Assembly (NCBI GenBank): GCA_905182985.1
Contig: CAJJDN010000054.1
Span: forward strand, 258,836-322,835
Direction: 5' to 3'
DNA length: 64,000 nucleotides
DNA from: Paramecium sonneborni
Lineage: Eukaryota; Ciliophora; Oligohymenophorea; Peniculida; Parameciidae
Shown: piece after piece, positions 40,553 to 53,464 of the stretch
How positions within the stretch are numbered: position 1 is the first letter of the stretch
Layout: the number at the start of each line of letters is the position of its first letter
The notes under the pieces: generated by a model
Databases searched by the model: none
What the model saw: only the letters and a program-made list of their open reading frames with translations
Told to the model about the DNA's origin: nothing
Translations under genes and position numbers: made by a program

Positions 40553-43500
40553 TCAATTAAGCCTTTTACTTTATTAACTATTTATATAAATAATCTTTAC
40601 ATCACTTCTTAAAGGATTGAACGGCTATACTTAAGAATTTGATTTAATAGAAAACTGAGATTCTTTAATATTGGAAGCAGAATTTGAAATTTCAGATTTC
40701 AATTATTGCGTATTAATTATTGATTTTATTTTTCTACTGTCTTCTAGATTAAATCCTGAAACTAACCCTGTGTTATTGTTAACAACTTCTCCAACTTTAT
40801 GAATTTCATAAGTCCTTGTAACTATAGGCATATTCTGTATAGAGCTTTGTCTCTTTTTCTATAATTCATTTCTGAGCATGTTAATCTCTGATTCATATTC
40901 AGTAGCCTTAATATTATTTTATTTTACTCTTTCTATCAATATATCATGTTTAGCTTAAATTTAATCTTTCATTTAAATCTGCCTTTAGATTTCAGCATTC
41001 AAACCCTATATTCTTGTTTCGAGTTCCACTATTTTTTGATTGCTATCAATATTAATGATATTACTTTTATGTTTCTCGAACTACTACTTATTATTTATTA
41101 GTTTTTTCAGATATAACCTAATTTTCCACCCTTAAAGATCGAACGGTAGCTTGTAATTCTGAAATATTTTCTTAGAATTAAAGCATTTATTTATCTTTAA
41201 GAGATAATTAATTTTAAAGATTTTTCAATTGTGATTCTAACTATTAATTATTTTCTGTTTTTCTTCGATTCTCTTGTTCCAATCTACTAATTTTTTCAAA
41301 ATCGATTTATTAATATCGCTCTTAATATTCCTAATTCTCTCTACTTATTTATTTATTTCTTAATTCAAGTTCATTACATCTTGACTTGTACTATGTACAC
41401 TCATTTTAAATTTAGAAATACATCTTATTTACTTTATCTAGTTCGAATTTAATTGTTTCTCTGCTTTATTCTAAAGATTTCAATTACATCCTCAATGACT
41501 CAGCCTCACTTGAATTTGTAGAAATTTCACTTTAAACAGACAAACATTTTCTTTTCCACTATTCACTCTCTTCCAATTTAATTTTTATCATTTCATTTAA
41601 CTTTTAATTTTCTTTTTGCATAAATTCAATTTAATTTTTTAAATCATTAATTTCTCTTCCTTTTTAATTCTCTAAAATTTAAATCTAATTTTATAACTCT
41701 TATTCTTTTCTTTCAAATTAAATTACCGCTGATCTCTATTTTTAGTTTTCTTCAAGCCTTGATTAATATATTTTCAATTAATCTTGGTATTCATAACTTG
41801 AACTTTAAAGATTTTTATTTTGTATTTTCAAATTCTGAATTTCATTTTCAAATGCATTTTAATTTTCTTTCATAGTTGATATTTGTTATTCAAGTTATCT
41901 TATTCTATACTTATCAGTTTCAGATGATACTTCTATTCTTTCTGTAACTGTTTCTCTAATAACTTCTTATTTTTTAGTTTATATCAGTTGTAATTCATTT
42001 TTTACTTATGACAATTAAGCCTCTAATTATTAAATTCTAAATTTATCTGCTTAAGATGGTACTTCTAGTGTCACAGTTTCTTTTATAATTTCAGATTTAA
42101 TTTTATTTAAAGCGATGTAATCTTATTATAATTTATATAAATCTTGTTCTAATTCTAAGATTCTTTTTCTGTCTGACTCTCTACTAACTTCCACCCTTTC
42201 AGTCACCACTTCCTTAATAACTTCTTATTTCTTCTGTGATACTATTTATAATTCTAACCTAACATTATTTAATTGTTATTCTAGTTATTAAATTCTTAAT
42301 TTATCTACTTAAGAAGGAACTTCAACTTTTATTGTCTCTGTTATTATTTCTTACTTCTTTTTATTAAGGATCTCATAATTTTTATTTAAACTTTCTAACT
42401 GTTGTTCTAATTATCTAATTCTAAATTTGTCTGCTTCTGAAGCTACTTCCACTCTTTCAGTGATTACCTCTCTTATAACTTCTTATTTCTTTTATGTTAT
42501 AATTTATAACTCTGTTCTTAATTATTATAATTAAGATTCTAATTACTAAATCCTTAATTTATCTGCTTATGATTAAACCTCAACAGTAACAGTTTCCTTT
42601 ATTACTTCTTATTTTTTTTGATTTAAAATCTAATAATCTCTTGATAATCTTTCCAATTGTTCTTATAATTGATATATTCTTTATCTATCTGATTCCATTG
42701 GAACTTCAACTCTCTCTTTTATTATTTCTTATATTACTTCTTGTTTTTTCTAACTGAGAATCTATAATTCTTATTTTAATTATGATAATTGAGATTCTAA
42801 TTATTAAATTCTGGATTTATCTGCTTAAGATGGTACTTCTATAGTTATTGTTTCCTTAATTATTTCTTATTTTTTTTAATTTAATAACTAATAATCCCTT
42901 TGAATATTACTTAATTGAGATTCTAATTAACGTATTTTTATCTTGTCAGATTCTAAAGGAACTTCAATCTTTTCTGTTACATATTCCCGAATTACCTCTT
43001 ATTTTTTTGAAGCTAATTATTAGAGTTAATATTCTAATTCTTTTATTCTTAATTTATCACTTTCAAGAGATTAAATCTCTCTGATTGTTTCAACAACTAC
43101 TTAATTCTTTCTTCTATCTAATTCATAATATTTAGTTTTCCATAATGATAATTCTTCCTCAAGTTACGCAATCATTTTGATGTCTTCCTAACTTCTTACT
43201 TGTACTGTTTCTCTTATGGTTTCTCTTACAAATTCTTATTTTTAATTGTTTAATTGTTACAACTACAATTTTAAGAATGATAATTGTGATTCTAATTCCT
43301 AAATTTTTAACTTGTCTGAATTAGAGGAAACTTCAATAGTTTCAACTTTAACTTCTTATTTTCTTTTCAACATTTTTTCAAATTCCAATGTCTTATCCTA
43401 TAATTACCTTTCTAAATCTCTACATTAAATCTTCAATGATTCAATTTCATACTCCTATTATTTGATTCTCTTCAATTCATCTAAATTAGATTTCTGTTTT

Positions 43501-45561
43501 TCTACAGTCATAGTATATGTTGTAATTTATTCTTTATATTTTTCTTCTCTTATTTAAAGTATTCTAATTTATTCTTATAATTAAATTAATTCCAACTCTA
43601 AATCCTAAACTCTTTATTTATCATAATCTGATTATGAATACACAACTTAATGAGAATCAAATTAAGATCTTATTTCAATCAATTGTTGTCTTATTTCTTA
43701 ATGCTTCTATTATTCATCATAAAACTTTTCTTTCCACAATTTTACTTAAACTTCCAATTCCTAACATTATTACTCTATCATCCTGTATTCTCTTCTCAAT
43801 TTCTCCAAATCCTTTTAATGACTTTCTTATTCAAACTAATATTATGATGCTTATTAAATTTCAATTCTCTTCTCTTATTATATTTTAATATCTCGAGTTT
43901 CTTTCTAGTAACGGGTTTCTAAATCTATAATCTTTTTTTATTCTATTGATAGTTGCTCATTCAATTATTTTACATAATCTTATTCACGTTATAATTTTTC
44001 ATTAATCTACTTTAATTAACTCTCATAATACTCCTTTATATTTGATGATTAAGTGGCTTACTCAATTTTCAAAGAAAAATCTTTCTTTTATATAGATATT
44101 TAATTCTCTAATTATATAATCTATCTTTCAAGTTCAAATATTCTACTTTTATCTTTTTCAGATTGTCTTTAAACACCAAATTCTCCTTCTTTTTTTAATC
44201 TTTCATATTATTTATTTAATGATTGATTTTCTATTTCTAATGAGGATAAATGTTACCTTAAAGTCAATGTTTCAGATTCATATTTTTTTGTTATTTTTTA
44301 TAATTACTCATCAATTTAAGTTTATTTCTATCGATCCCATTCTAATTTTTCAATCTTTAGTTACTCTTCAAATATAATACGTAATTCTTGTTCCATATTA
44401 TTTAATTTATATTAAAGTCTCTAAATTGTTTCATCTTTTTCTTTAACAAAATAATCAACATTTGTATTTTTGTTTTAATGGTACATTACTTATTACTCAA
44501 GTTCTTTAGTTTCAATCTTATAAGCATTTATTTATTGATTTAATTGATTTATAGTATTTTCTAAAGTTCTAATTTAAGTTTTATATCTATCAGTTTCTAA
44601 ACTATTTCTAGTTGCATTTTCTAATTGAGTAATACTTAAACGATATCCATTATTTTGATCCTGTAGTTATTTAATTTCTGTGATTAAAATTTATAATTCT
44701 TCTTTCATTTATTAATTTTCATTTCTGTAAAAATTTAATTGCTCTTCATATTAAATTATTTTCATTCTTTAATTATCATAATCTTTCATCTTACTTTCTA
44801 AAGAAATATATTTTTATTTCCAATTTTCTAATTCATTTTGAATGCTATGGATTTAATGACTATCCCTTTAGGCTTTGTCGTTTTAATTCTATTCATTTTA
44901 TTTTTAAGTTTCATTAATTCTTATTTCCATTTAAATAATTCTTCTTTCACTCTCTTCTTTTTACATTTCTGCTGTTTAACATTTTTCTTACCATTATTTA
45001 CATTAAGTTTAATAGAATATCGTTTCCTGCTTTAGTTAATCAATTTAATATTGCATATTACTCTTTGATTCAGCCATAGCAGATTCTAATTAAAATTGAT
45101 TTTAATTATGAGCCTCAATCAATATTTGAATATCATTGTCCATCTCCTTAATTTTATCATTCAAAGTCTTTATTGTTCTTTCATATAATTCTCTATCTGA
45201 AGATCGAACCTATACTTCAGATTAATATCTTGCAATTTCTTATGTTAATTTAGTTATTTCATTTTAAGCTGTAGAGTTCCTTTGCTCTCTAACTTATCTT
45301 ATTTCTAAATCTAAAGTCTATGCCCTACTTCTGTACATTTAGATTTCCTACTCATATTTACTTTTTAATCTCAAGAATTCATCCGCTTGTTTTCTTGACT
45401 ATTCTAACTAAGCATTTAACTCAGATATTTCTTTGATAATTTAATATGATAATACCTTGTTAAGATTTAATGTATTGTTAAGACAATGTAAATATTTCTT
45501 GCTTGTATTGCTTCCTTAATAAATTGATTTGACTTTATTAATTTTCATCTATATTAAGCAT
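40553..45561 (-). CDS. Giant coiled-coil protein with alternating heptad repeats, about 1,650 aa
   Basis: Start MLNIDENQQSQINLLRKQYK; a 25-nt intron ending AAG follows residue 33. Nearly the whole protein is heptad-patterned. Residues about 730-1210 (43370-41930) form an array of units of about 42-44 residues with two alternating types: type A ends TVTVEVPSQADK and continues RIQQLESQLSQLK; type B ends VVTERVEVSSESDK and continues RIRQLEQQLE. Units share the close KKQEVI. The C-terminal 80 residues (from about 40850) are not coiled and contain VTRTYEIHKVGEVV. No motor, globular head or membrane segment. Such proteins build filaments, rootlets or basal-body links in ciliates; this role is inferred. 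Exon length is not yet a multiple of three with one intron, so at least one more is missing from my model. Confidence 0.8.
41930..43370 (-). repeat. Array of about eleven 126-132 bp coding repeats, two alternating types
   Basis: Each unit encodes about six heptads. Units with V-P-S-Q-A-D-K alternate with units carrying E-R-V-E-V-(S/A)-x-E-(S/A)-D-K, so the true period is a pair of about 86 residues. Copies have diverged (substitutions throughout), meaning an old expansion held by selection. Confidence 0.8.
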
Positions 45562-45896
45562 TCTGAGCTTAATCAATTTTTATTTTTTTTGAAAAAACTA
45601 AAATACTCTTTATGTATATCATTCATAATTAATAAACTAATTTCTCACATTTTTGAGCTATCCTTGATATTTAAAATCAAGATATACCCTTAAATACTTA
45701 TTCGAGAATTTATTTTGATCTATAAATAAATTTATAGCATATTATAAGACCATAATTAATTATTAATTACTAATGAGTCTAAGTAATTGTAATATATTTA
45801 TTCTATATAAATTTAATTTAAATTCTAAACTTATTTTCATAAATTTTCTATTGTAGATATTTATAATTGATATATTTCATACAAATTTATGATAAG
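45562..45896. other. Intergenic spacer
   Basis: AT-rich spacer between two minus-strand genes. Nothing recognised. Confidence 0.4.
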
Positions 45897-47695
45897 TCAC
45901 AATTAAAATGCAAATAACAAAAAAAAGAACACAAGGATAGACACTATGATATTTTTCTTAGAATCTGGATTCTGCCTTTGAATATGAAATAACATTAATA
46001 TGTTTGAACATTACTTGAATCTATTTAAACTTTTTTCAATCAATTCTAATCTCTTAATTAAATTGTTAGTAAGTTAAATTTACTCTCTTTCTTTTTCAGG
46101 TATTCTTAAAATGTTTGGAATCAAATATGAATATTTTTTCATTTCATTATAATTACTAAGTAAATCTGAATTTTGCAAACTCCAAAATCCAACTTAGGCT
46201 AAAAAAGAATGAAGAGTTTAATATGTTTAATCTTACTATTAATTTAGTAGAGCCTAATTGAAGAATTCTTTTGTATTATTTATTAAACTAGCTAATTATT
46301 TTTGGATTTCTATGTTGCTTATATCTATTTTTTCATCTTCTAAAGTAATAGCTGTTGCAAATTCAGATTCAAATATATATTCTCCTCCATTCTCAGTATT
46401 TAAGAATATATGAGAGAAATATGAATGAGCTATTTATATTTTATCCTAATATTAAACTTTAATTCTTGTTTTGCTTTTACTAATATACGCAGACATATTT
46501 TTCACTAAATATGCATTTGCATGTTTATCAACAAGAATAAAAATAATATGTTACTATAAGAGTTACTAAAACTAAATAACAGTTAGTGATTTAAATTTAA
46601 TTGTATCTATTTCCACTTCTTCTTCAATCAAATATTTGAGAGATTGTTTTGTTCTTAATACTATTTTTTATTCATAAGTCTATCTACTTTATGGTTATAT
46701 GTGAATGTAATAATTAAACTAATAATCCTCTACCTATTAAAAATCTGACTAATTTTCAAAACTTTATCTTAAAAATATCAGTTTAGTTAAAAATTTGTTA
46801 TTTTCACTTAAGTAAATCTCATCTACCTACTCCGTTCTAATTATTAAATTAATTATACCTACAAATTGGACATTTTTTTGAATTATTTTAATCCTAGGAA
46901 ACACATGCTTTACAAAAACTATGTCCACATTTCATTGACACAGGATCATTCATTGCACTGTAACAAATAACACAATCTAATTATTATAATATATTATTGA
47001 GAGTTGCTTCCATTATTTCAGGTTTCAAATCTTCTCGTAATTTAGATTCAAAAGATGTTATTGCTTCTATATATTAGCCTATTCCTTAATAAGACTTTTT
47101 GAATGAAATACAACGATTATATTTTTAATACTTTCTCAAGTTTTAGAGTATCTCAGGATTAGTTTATAAACATTTCATCATTATTTTTAAAATTGAATCT
47201 AAGCATATTAAAATTTAATATTTAGTTGTTTCTTTTTATTGATTTTACAACATTATGAATATCAATTCTAATATTTTATACAACTAAAAAATTAATTAAT
47301 CACATTACTTATTTTTATTCTTTTTGCTTTTTTGGATTCTTCATTACATCTTCGATATAATTAGATTCCTCATTATTTGTAGAATAGTGAATTAATTATA
47401 AAATATCGATTAAATACTTCTAATTATTCAGAATATTTCTGTAATTTAGTAATATTAGTGGTTTCAAAAGGTTTGCTTAATTTTCTAAAGCTTTAGTGCA
47501 TACTTTTGTAAATTACTTATTAGATATTCCCACTGATTCTTTATTTTCCTTTAACTGAATTACTGTTTGAATTTTTGGATCTAATTCTTATATTAAATCT
47601 TTTAATCTTTGATTCAAAAGATTTTGATATTTGTAAAACGACCAAATTTTCTTTGATGCCCAAAATTTTTTTATATTCTCAAATTAATGATTCAT
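45897..47695 (-). CDS. RING-finger protein with C-terminal membrane anchor, 583 aa
   Basis: Probable ubiquitin E3 ligase. A helical N-terminal part of about 220 residues precedes a C3HC4 RING: LDCVICYSAMNDPV, MKCGHSFCKACV, then KKCPICR. After the RING a long helical domain follows (YIHIQPQSRQTYEQK, GGEYIFESEFATAITLED) and, at the very end, one hydrophobic segment IIVSILVFFFLLFAFQL with almost nothing after it, as in tail-anchored proteins. Introns of 25 and 22 nt; spliced length is exact. The next upstream gene, only 37 bp away, has the same layout. Confidence 0.88.
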
Positions 47696-47732
47696 TTTAT
47701 TTATTATTATAATAATAAATTATACAATAATT

Positions 47733-48996
47733 TCAGATTCCAATAACTCTATAATAAAATGCAAAAACCAATAATAGAACAATGATTATAAATTCAGTTT
47801 TATTATTGATTCTTTCTTTATCTCCTGGAATTTTGAAAACCATTAATGGATTTGTAATATTTTAGAATCTTTACAGTATTACAGAAATTTAAATTAATCT
47901 CTCAAGACTATTGTTGGCATTGAAAATTCTTGTTCTCTCTTGATCGGTTAAATGTAAGATTGAGGGAATTACGAAACTTATATGTTTTAAGGCTTTTTCA
48001 TTTCTTATAATGTTACTATTAAGTATTTGAAATAATTAAAGTCTGTGGAAAAACTATTCAAAATGTTTAGCAGTATATGAATCAATTTTATGAGGTAAAT
48101 GAGAAGCCAATTATTATTTTATAGTGTCTATTAAATATTTAATCTATTAATCAGTCTAAAAATTGAAAATAATTGGTTCTTCATTAATCTCTCTTACCTT
48201 TGCTACATTTAATTAAATTTCTTTTTCTATTCTAAATTTATCCTATGTTATTTTTAAAACTTTCATTTATTATTTAACTTAAACGCTTAAATCAATTATC
48301 TTAGATTTCTTCTCAGCTTTTATAACATTCACTAGAGTAGCATTCTGTTAAAAATAATTAAAAAAACTTTACATCTTAAATTTATTTATTTTTATTTGGA
48401 TTTGTAAGTAATATCAATGAATCTCTCTTTAAGATTTTATATATTTAGTCTTCATTTAAATCTTTAAATTGATCAATATTGAGACTTAAAGTTTAATTTG
48501 TATATGGAATGATGAATGAATTAGTTTCAAAGATTAAAAATTGTTGTATAATATTTTCTGAAATTTTTTTTGCAATAATTTGATCAAATAATCTAGGTTT
48601 AGCTTTTTTTAGATCTTTTTCAACAAATAGTTCATTAATTTCTTTAACAACAGATTTAACTAAGAAATTTTCTTGAATATTTTTGATGACATTAGTTATA
48701 GGATATCTAATTAACTAACAATATGTATACAAGCATTCTGGACATTGAGGTTTAAGTTAAATTGATCGAATAATACATTCTCTGCAAAATGTATGACCAC
48801 AAACTATCGTAACAGGCTCTTCAAATAATAATTAGCAAGATGAGCATTTGCATTCCTAATAAATCTTTTACAATTTCTATTTTGTTTAATTAAGTTTTTA
48901 TCTATTTTATAAGTCTTCATCTGCCTTGATATTTTCAAAATAAGCTTATCCTTGTTAATTTTGAATATCAGAAATCAATTATTCACCCTATTACAT
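47733..48996 (-). CDS. RING-finger protein with C-terminal membrane anchor, 411 aa
   Basis: Starts MQQGEQLISDIQNQQGQAY. RING close to the N-terminus: CKCSSCQLLFEEPV, IVCGHTFCRECI, QCPECLY. Then a helical domain (NVIKNIQENFLVKSVVKEIN) and a terminal hydrophobic segment FIIIVLLLVFAFYYRVIGI ending at the stop. A 28-nt intron ending CAG; spliced length is exact. Same domain order as the neighbour at 45897-47695 (RING, helical middle, tail anchor), so the two probably arose by tandem duplication, with an extra N-terminal region in the other. The anchor suggests an E3 acting at the ER or another internal membrane. Confidence 0.88.
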
Positions 48997-49639
48997 TAAT
49001 TATTAAATAAAATTATATAAGTTTTTTAAAAACCTTTTTGAGAAGAGTTTTCATCTAAAAAATTCAATAATTTATTAAAATGAAGTAAAATAAATATATG
49101 AAAAATTTTAAATATCAAGTTTATAATATATGAAATTAAATCCATAGTTAGAACTTTCTCTTCATTTATACAGTTTTCTAAAATTTTTTATTTTCTGAAT
49201 TAATGCTATATACTATGGATTGCTTATTTTATAAAGAATGTTATTAAATTCAATCGATTAATATATCTACTATTTTATAATAATTATTATCAAATTCTTC
49301 TAAAAATAAATAAATAGAATTCATATGTATTTTTATATCATTTTGCTCATAATTCAAGAATACTAATAAAAATTTGAAATGATCCTACCGAATTATTGAA
49401 ATCAATACAATTTATATATTATTTATGCAATTAAATAAGACAATAAAAATTAAAATTTGGGTCATAATTGATTTGAATACTATAATAAAGATTATTCTGA
49501 TTTATATTAATTTAAATTAAGATATCTATCTCCCTATTTTTCAAAAAGCTAATTTATTTATTATTTTTATAATTAGTTTATTTCATATATACAGATATTA
49601 AATAACAGAGAATTCGATTATAATTCTTCATTATAAAAT
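48997..49639. other. Non-coding spacer
   Basis: 640 bp, AT-rich. No supported feature. Confidence 0.4.
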
Positions 49640-50520
49640 GAAACGATTATTTTGAGAATGACTTAAAACAGTATTTGGATTTATTAGTAGTAATTTATTC
49701 TATAAATCTTTTTAGCGAACCAAAAGTAAAGATGAGATTTGTATTAATTACTATGAGTTTATTCTTAAACCTTAAGTAGTTACTTTAAATCTTCCTAAAT
49801 TGTGAATATTTAGAAATTTCATTAAGGAATCCTTAAAAAATGAATTCATTTTTGCAGATAAATAAGATGATTTTATTTAATTGTCTGAAATTTTAAATAT
49901 AAATGATATAATGAATTAGATATAGATTAACTACAGTCTTAATAGTTTTAAGAACTGCATAAATGAATTAAGGCGCTGTAATAGTTTAGTGATGCTGTTG
50001 CTGCTTAAGTGTAAAAATAATTGATATGAATAATAAAAGTTAATTTTAAATAATGATGGATATTAGAATGAATGTAAATCATAATTTATATCTAAGTATC
50101 AATAAATATCTGATTTTCATTTGGGGATTTCACTATTGAAGCAGTTCCTCAAAATTTTAAAATTAATCAGAAATTATAAAAATATTTAGTTAAAACTATT
50201 AAACTTAAACTTAAAAAATATTGACTAGAGACAATTCCTCTATTTCGATTACTAAATTAATTTTAATGGTTGATAGAGTTGATTCTATAATTGAATGGCA
50301 TTTCATGGATTCTTTTTTCTTTCATTAAATGTATCAAAAATAATTTAGGATTTTAGAAATAATAATAGAAATTTATAAAGATCTTTGAGTTTCTTATTAA
50401 AATCCAAAATAGAGATTTCCATATAAATGAGGATGGAAATTTTTATTGTTTAAGATATTTAAGAATTCATAACAATTAGAATATTAATGTCTTAAATAAA
50501 TAAACATAAATGTCAACCAT
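49640..50520 (+). pseudogene. Interrupted coding stretch, probable relic
   Basis: Protein-like pieces in changing plus-strand frames: NDYFENDLKQYLDLL, then (after a clean 29-nt GTA-TAG intron) TKSKDEICINYYEFILKP, then NFIKESLKNEFIFADKQDD, SFGDFTIEAVPQNFKINQKL and NREDFHI-like NRDFHINEDGNFYCLRYLR. Between them lie TGA codons and frame shifts that I could not remove with normal introns, and no ATG opens the first piece. It may be a decaying gene or the 5' part of the membrane-protein gene that follows. Confidence 0.4.
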
Positions 50521-50655
50521 ATGATAAGGAAGAGGAATTTTTAAAAGAACTGATAAAAAAAATGAAATTATATATAAACGTTTAAAAATATAAGATAATT
50601 TATAGAATCATTAAGCTTGGCGGATTTTATAGATTAGAATACTTATCTAGAGTTT

Positions 50656-52980
50656 ATGAAAATGTTCGGTAATGGTCTTGGTGAATTAAAATACAGAGCT
50701 TATTCATTTTTAATTGAATAAAAACTCTAGGATAGGATTTTATTAAAATTGAGTTAATAAATTTAAAATATAAAAAAAACGATGATGAAAAAATCTATAG
50801 AATGTAATAAATCAAATAAGTATTCAAGTTTTTAAGAATCTAGATATTTTTGGGTAGAACATTCAATTGAATTTTAAAGGATAGAATTAATACTAAACAG
50901 CAACTGGTGGATTATTCTCACTTGCTATTATTGCTATAATAGCATTCTTTTTTTAACAGAATATCCTTAATTTTTTGAATAGAGTTGAAATTCATCTTAA
51001 CACATAGACAATTTTTGATTTCAACCCAGACAGTATATAATTTAACGAAGATAATTATATGTTTGCATTAGCAGTAGATTAACCTAATTTCAGTACTCTT
51101 CCTTTTTTCAATCTAACTGTTAAATAACGTATATATACACGATTCTCTAATGGAAGTTTAAATAAGCAAGATAATTTTATTGATCTTATTCCATGCACTT
51201 AAGATCGATTTTAAAAGATATTTAAAAATTAGGATTTTTCTACTTAATTTTCATAACTTAAACTAGAGGAATGGCTATGTCCTCAATTAAATTACTCAAT
51301 TAAATTAGGTGGTAGTTTTACAAGTGATGTCTTTGAATTTGTGAAAATAACTGTAAGTGAATGTTCAAATAATTCAAATTCAAATTCTATTTTATCATGG
51401 AAACCTTAATGTGCCAGTACTTAGGCAAGAGATCGCTATCTTTAATAAGAACGTTCATTTAGAATTAGAATGTAAATATTAATTATTATTTATTTAGGTA
51501 TATGACTAACAATGTTATTAATCCATTATCAGTTTAAAATGTATCTCAAACTTTTTTAGATGATGAATCTTATTTTTCATTTCTACTTTCTACAGGTACA
51601 GAAGCAGATATATTTTATTAAAAATACAATATCACTACTGATGACAATATTATTCCTTTACTTAAAGAAGTAGATGAAGAAGTAATCAATGTTAAAAGAG
51701 CAGGAGATTTTAAAACTAAAATTGTCTAAAATAATGATTAACAATTTTCAGCTATTTATTTAAGAAGAAGTCCATATACCTACATTATTAGACGAGAATT
51801 AGAAGATATTGCTGATTTACTCTCTTATCTTGGAGGATTTGCTAATATTGTTGCTCTTATTTTTGGAATCATTATCAAATCCTATAATAAATCAAGATGT
51901 ATTTTATAATTAATAAATGTTTAGTTATGATTGAATTGGCTAATCATGTATATGATTTTCCTAAGAAGAATAATGCTAACATGGCAGAATTACAAGATAG
52001 AAAAGAAATAAAGAAAACAATAGCAAAAGCAAGAGCAAAAAGTAAAACTATTACTGTTAAAAATTAAGATTAAGATTTATAATCTCCTCTACAATCACTT
52101 AAACATACATAAAATTAAATATTATTTAATGATACAAAATAATAGGAATAATAATAAAATACATTAAAATAAGAAGAAACATTTCAAATCAAATCAGAAT
52201 TATAAACTACTAATCGTTAAGAAGAATAACGATTATTCTAATAAGAATAAGAAAAAATTATACAAAAATTAGGAATTCTTGATCATAAGAGCTACTTTAC
52301 AAAATAAATCCAGAAAATATTAAGTAGAAGCTAACCTGTATTATTTAATTGTAAATATTTACTCTCTAAGGTCTTTTGCTCTAAATTATTTTATGATCGT
52401 AACAACATTCTATTATACAAAGCTATGTAATAAATTATATTAATGATTTTAGAAAAAAAATAAATAAAGATTTGGATATTTGTGTGATTATAGATACAGT
52501 TAAAGAGATAAATTTAATTAAAGAATTATTATTAACTTAAGATTAATTAGTTTTATTTGATTTTGCTCCAAAATAGGTAATTAATCTTTAAGAGGATGAA
52601 TCAAAAAATATGACTAGTAGTTTAGTAAGAAGAACTTTGGAAAGCATAAGATCAAATTCAAATTCTTAAGAAATTTTATAATAGAATGAAACAATTCAGG
52701 CTTATTATAAACTATTTTAAGTAAAAGTAAATTTAATTAATTCTAGGCCTATGATCACATTCATTAATCATTATAATAGAATAATAAAATTAATGAGAAA
52801 TTGATTGAAAAATTAGGATAAGAAGTAAGGGATATCTTTGAAGTTTCACATTTCATTTAATGGGAAAATAAATAGATAAAAAGTCTAAAAGACGATTTAT
52901 AGTGTGAATCAATAAACTCAGATCCACATTGTATTCAAAAAATTGAATAAATAAAGATTAATATGAATTTAAACACATGA
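50656..52980 (+). CDS. Two-pass membrane protein, ciliate type, about 730 aa
   Basis: First ATG I can support is at 50656 (MKMFGNGLGELKYRAYSF), but the frame stays protein-like for about 40 codons upstream through a 26-nt intron, so the true start is near 50530 or earlier. A 31-nt intron leads to membrane helix 1 (LFSLAIIAIIAFFF), then an extracellular or luminal domain of about 270 residues with Cys (LIPCTQDRF, EEWLCPQL, VSECSNN) and N-glycosylation sites, then helix 2 (LSYLGGFANIVALIFGII) and a long Gln/Lys-rich cytoplasmic tail ending QIKINMNLNT. Further introns: 26, 26, 26 and 20 nt. The architecture with YLGGFANIV is common in large ciliate families of unknown function; possibly a receptor or channel subunit. 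Confidence 0.75.
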
Positions 52981-53464
52981 ATAAAATTATATTAAATATT
53001 TTACATGAATAAAATTATATTTAATAAATTTATAAATCTTTGAATCACATTTTCTACAAAATTCTTAAATCATCTAATCTTATAATAGCAAAATGTTTTT
53101 CTTATTTAGCAAAATAATCAATTTATTATACTTTACATCTTAATATAAGACATTATTATTTTCCTCTGTCAATTTATTCAAATTATATGATCTAAATAAG
53201 CTCCTTTGGATAAAGTTATTTTATGTTAATTTTATATAAAACCATGCACATATCATCTTAAAATAAATCCTAGCAAATCTCATTTATTGTGATTGATATT
53301 TTCTCTTTGAAACTTAAATATCAAAAGTATTCATAAAACAATTCAATTATTTTTAAGTAAAAGGAGAGAAGAATTTGTTTGATTTTCTTAAAGTCTCTAA
53401 AGCTAATATAATCTGATCTTTTACTATTTGTAATTTTAAACGTATTCACATTTAATTATTTATT
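52981..53464. other. Intergenic region
   Basis: AT-rich, 480 bp, between two plus-strand genes. Nothing recognised. Confidence 0.4.
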
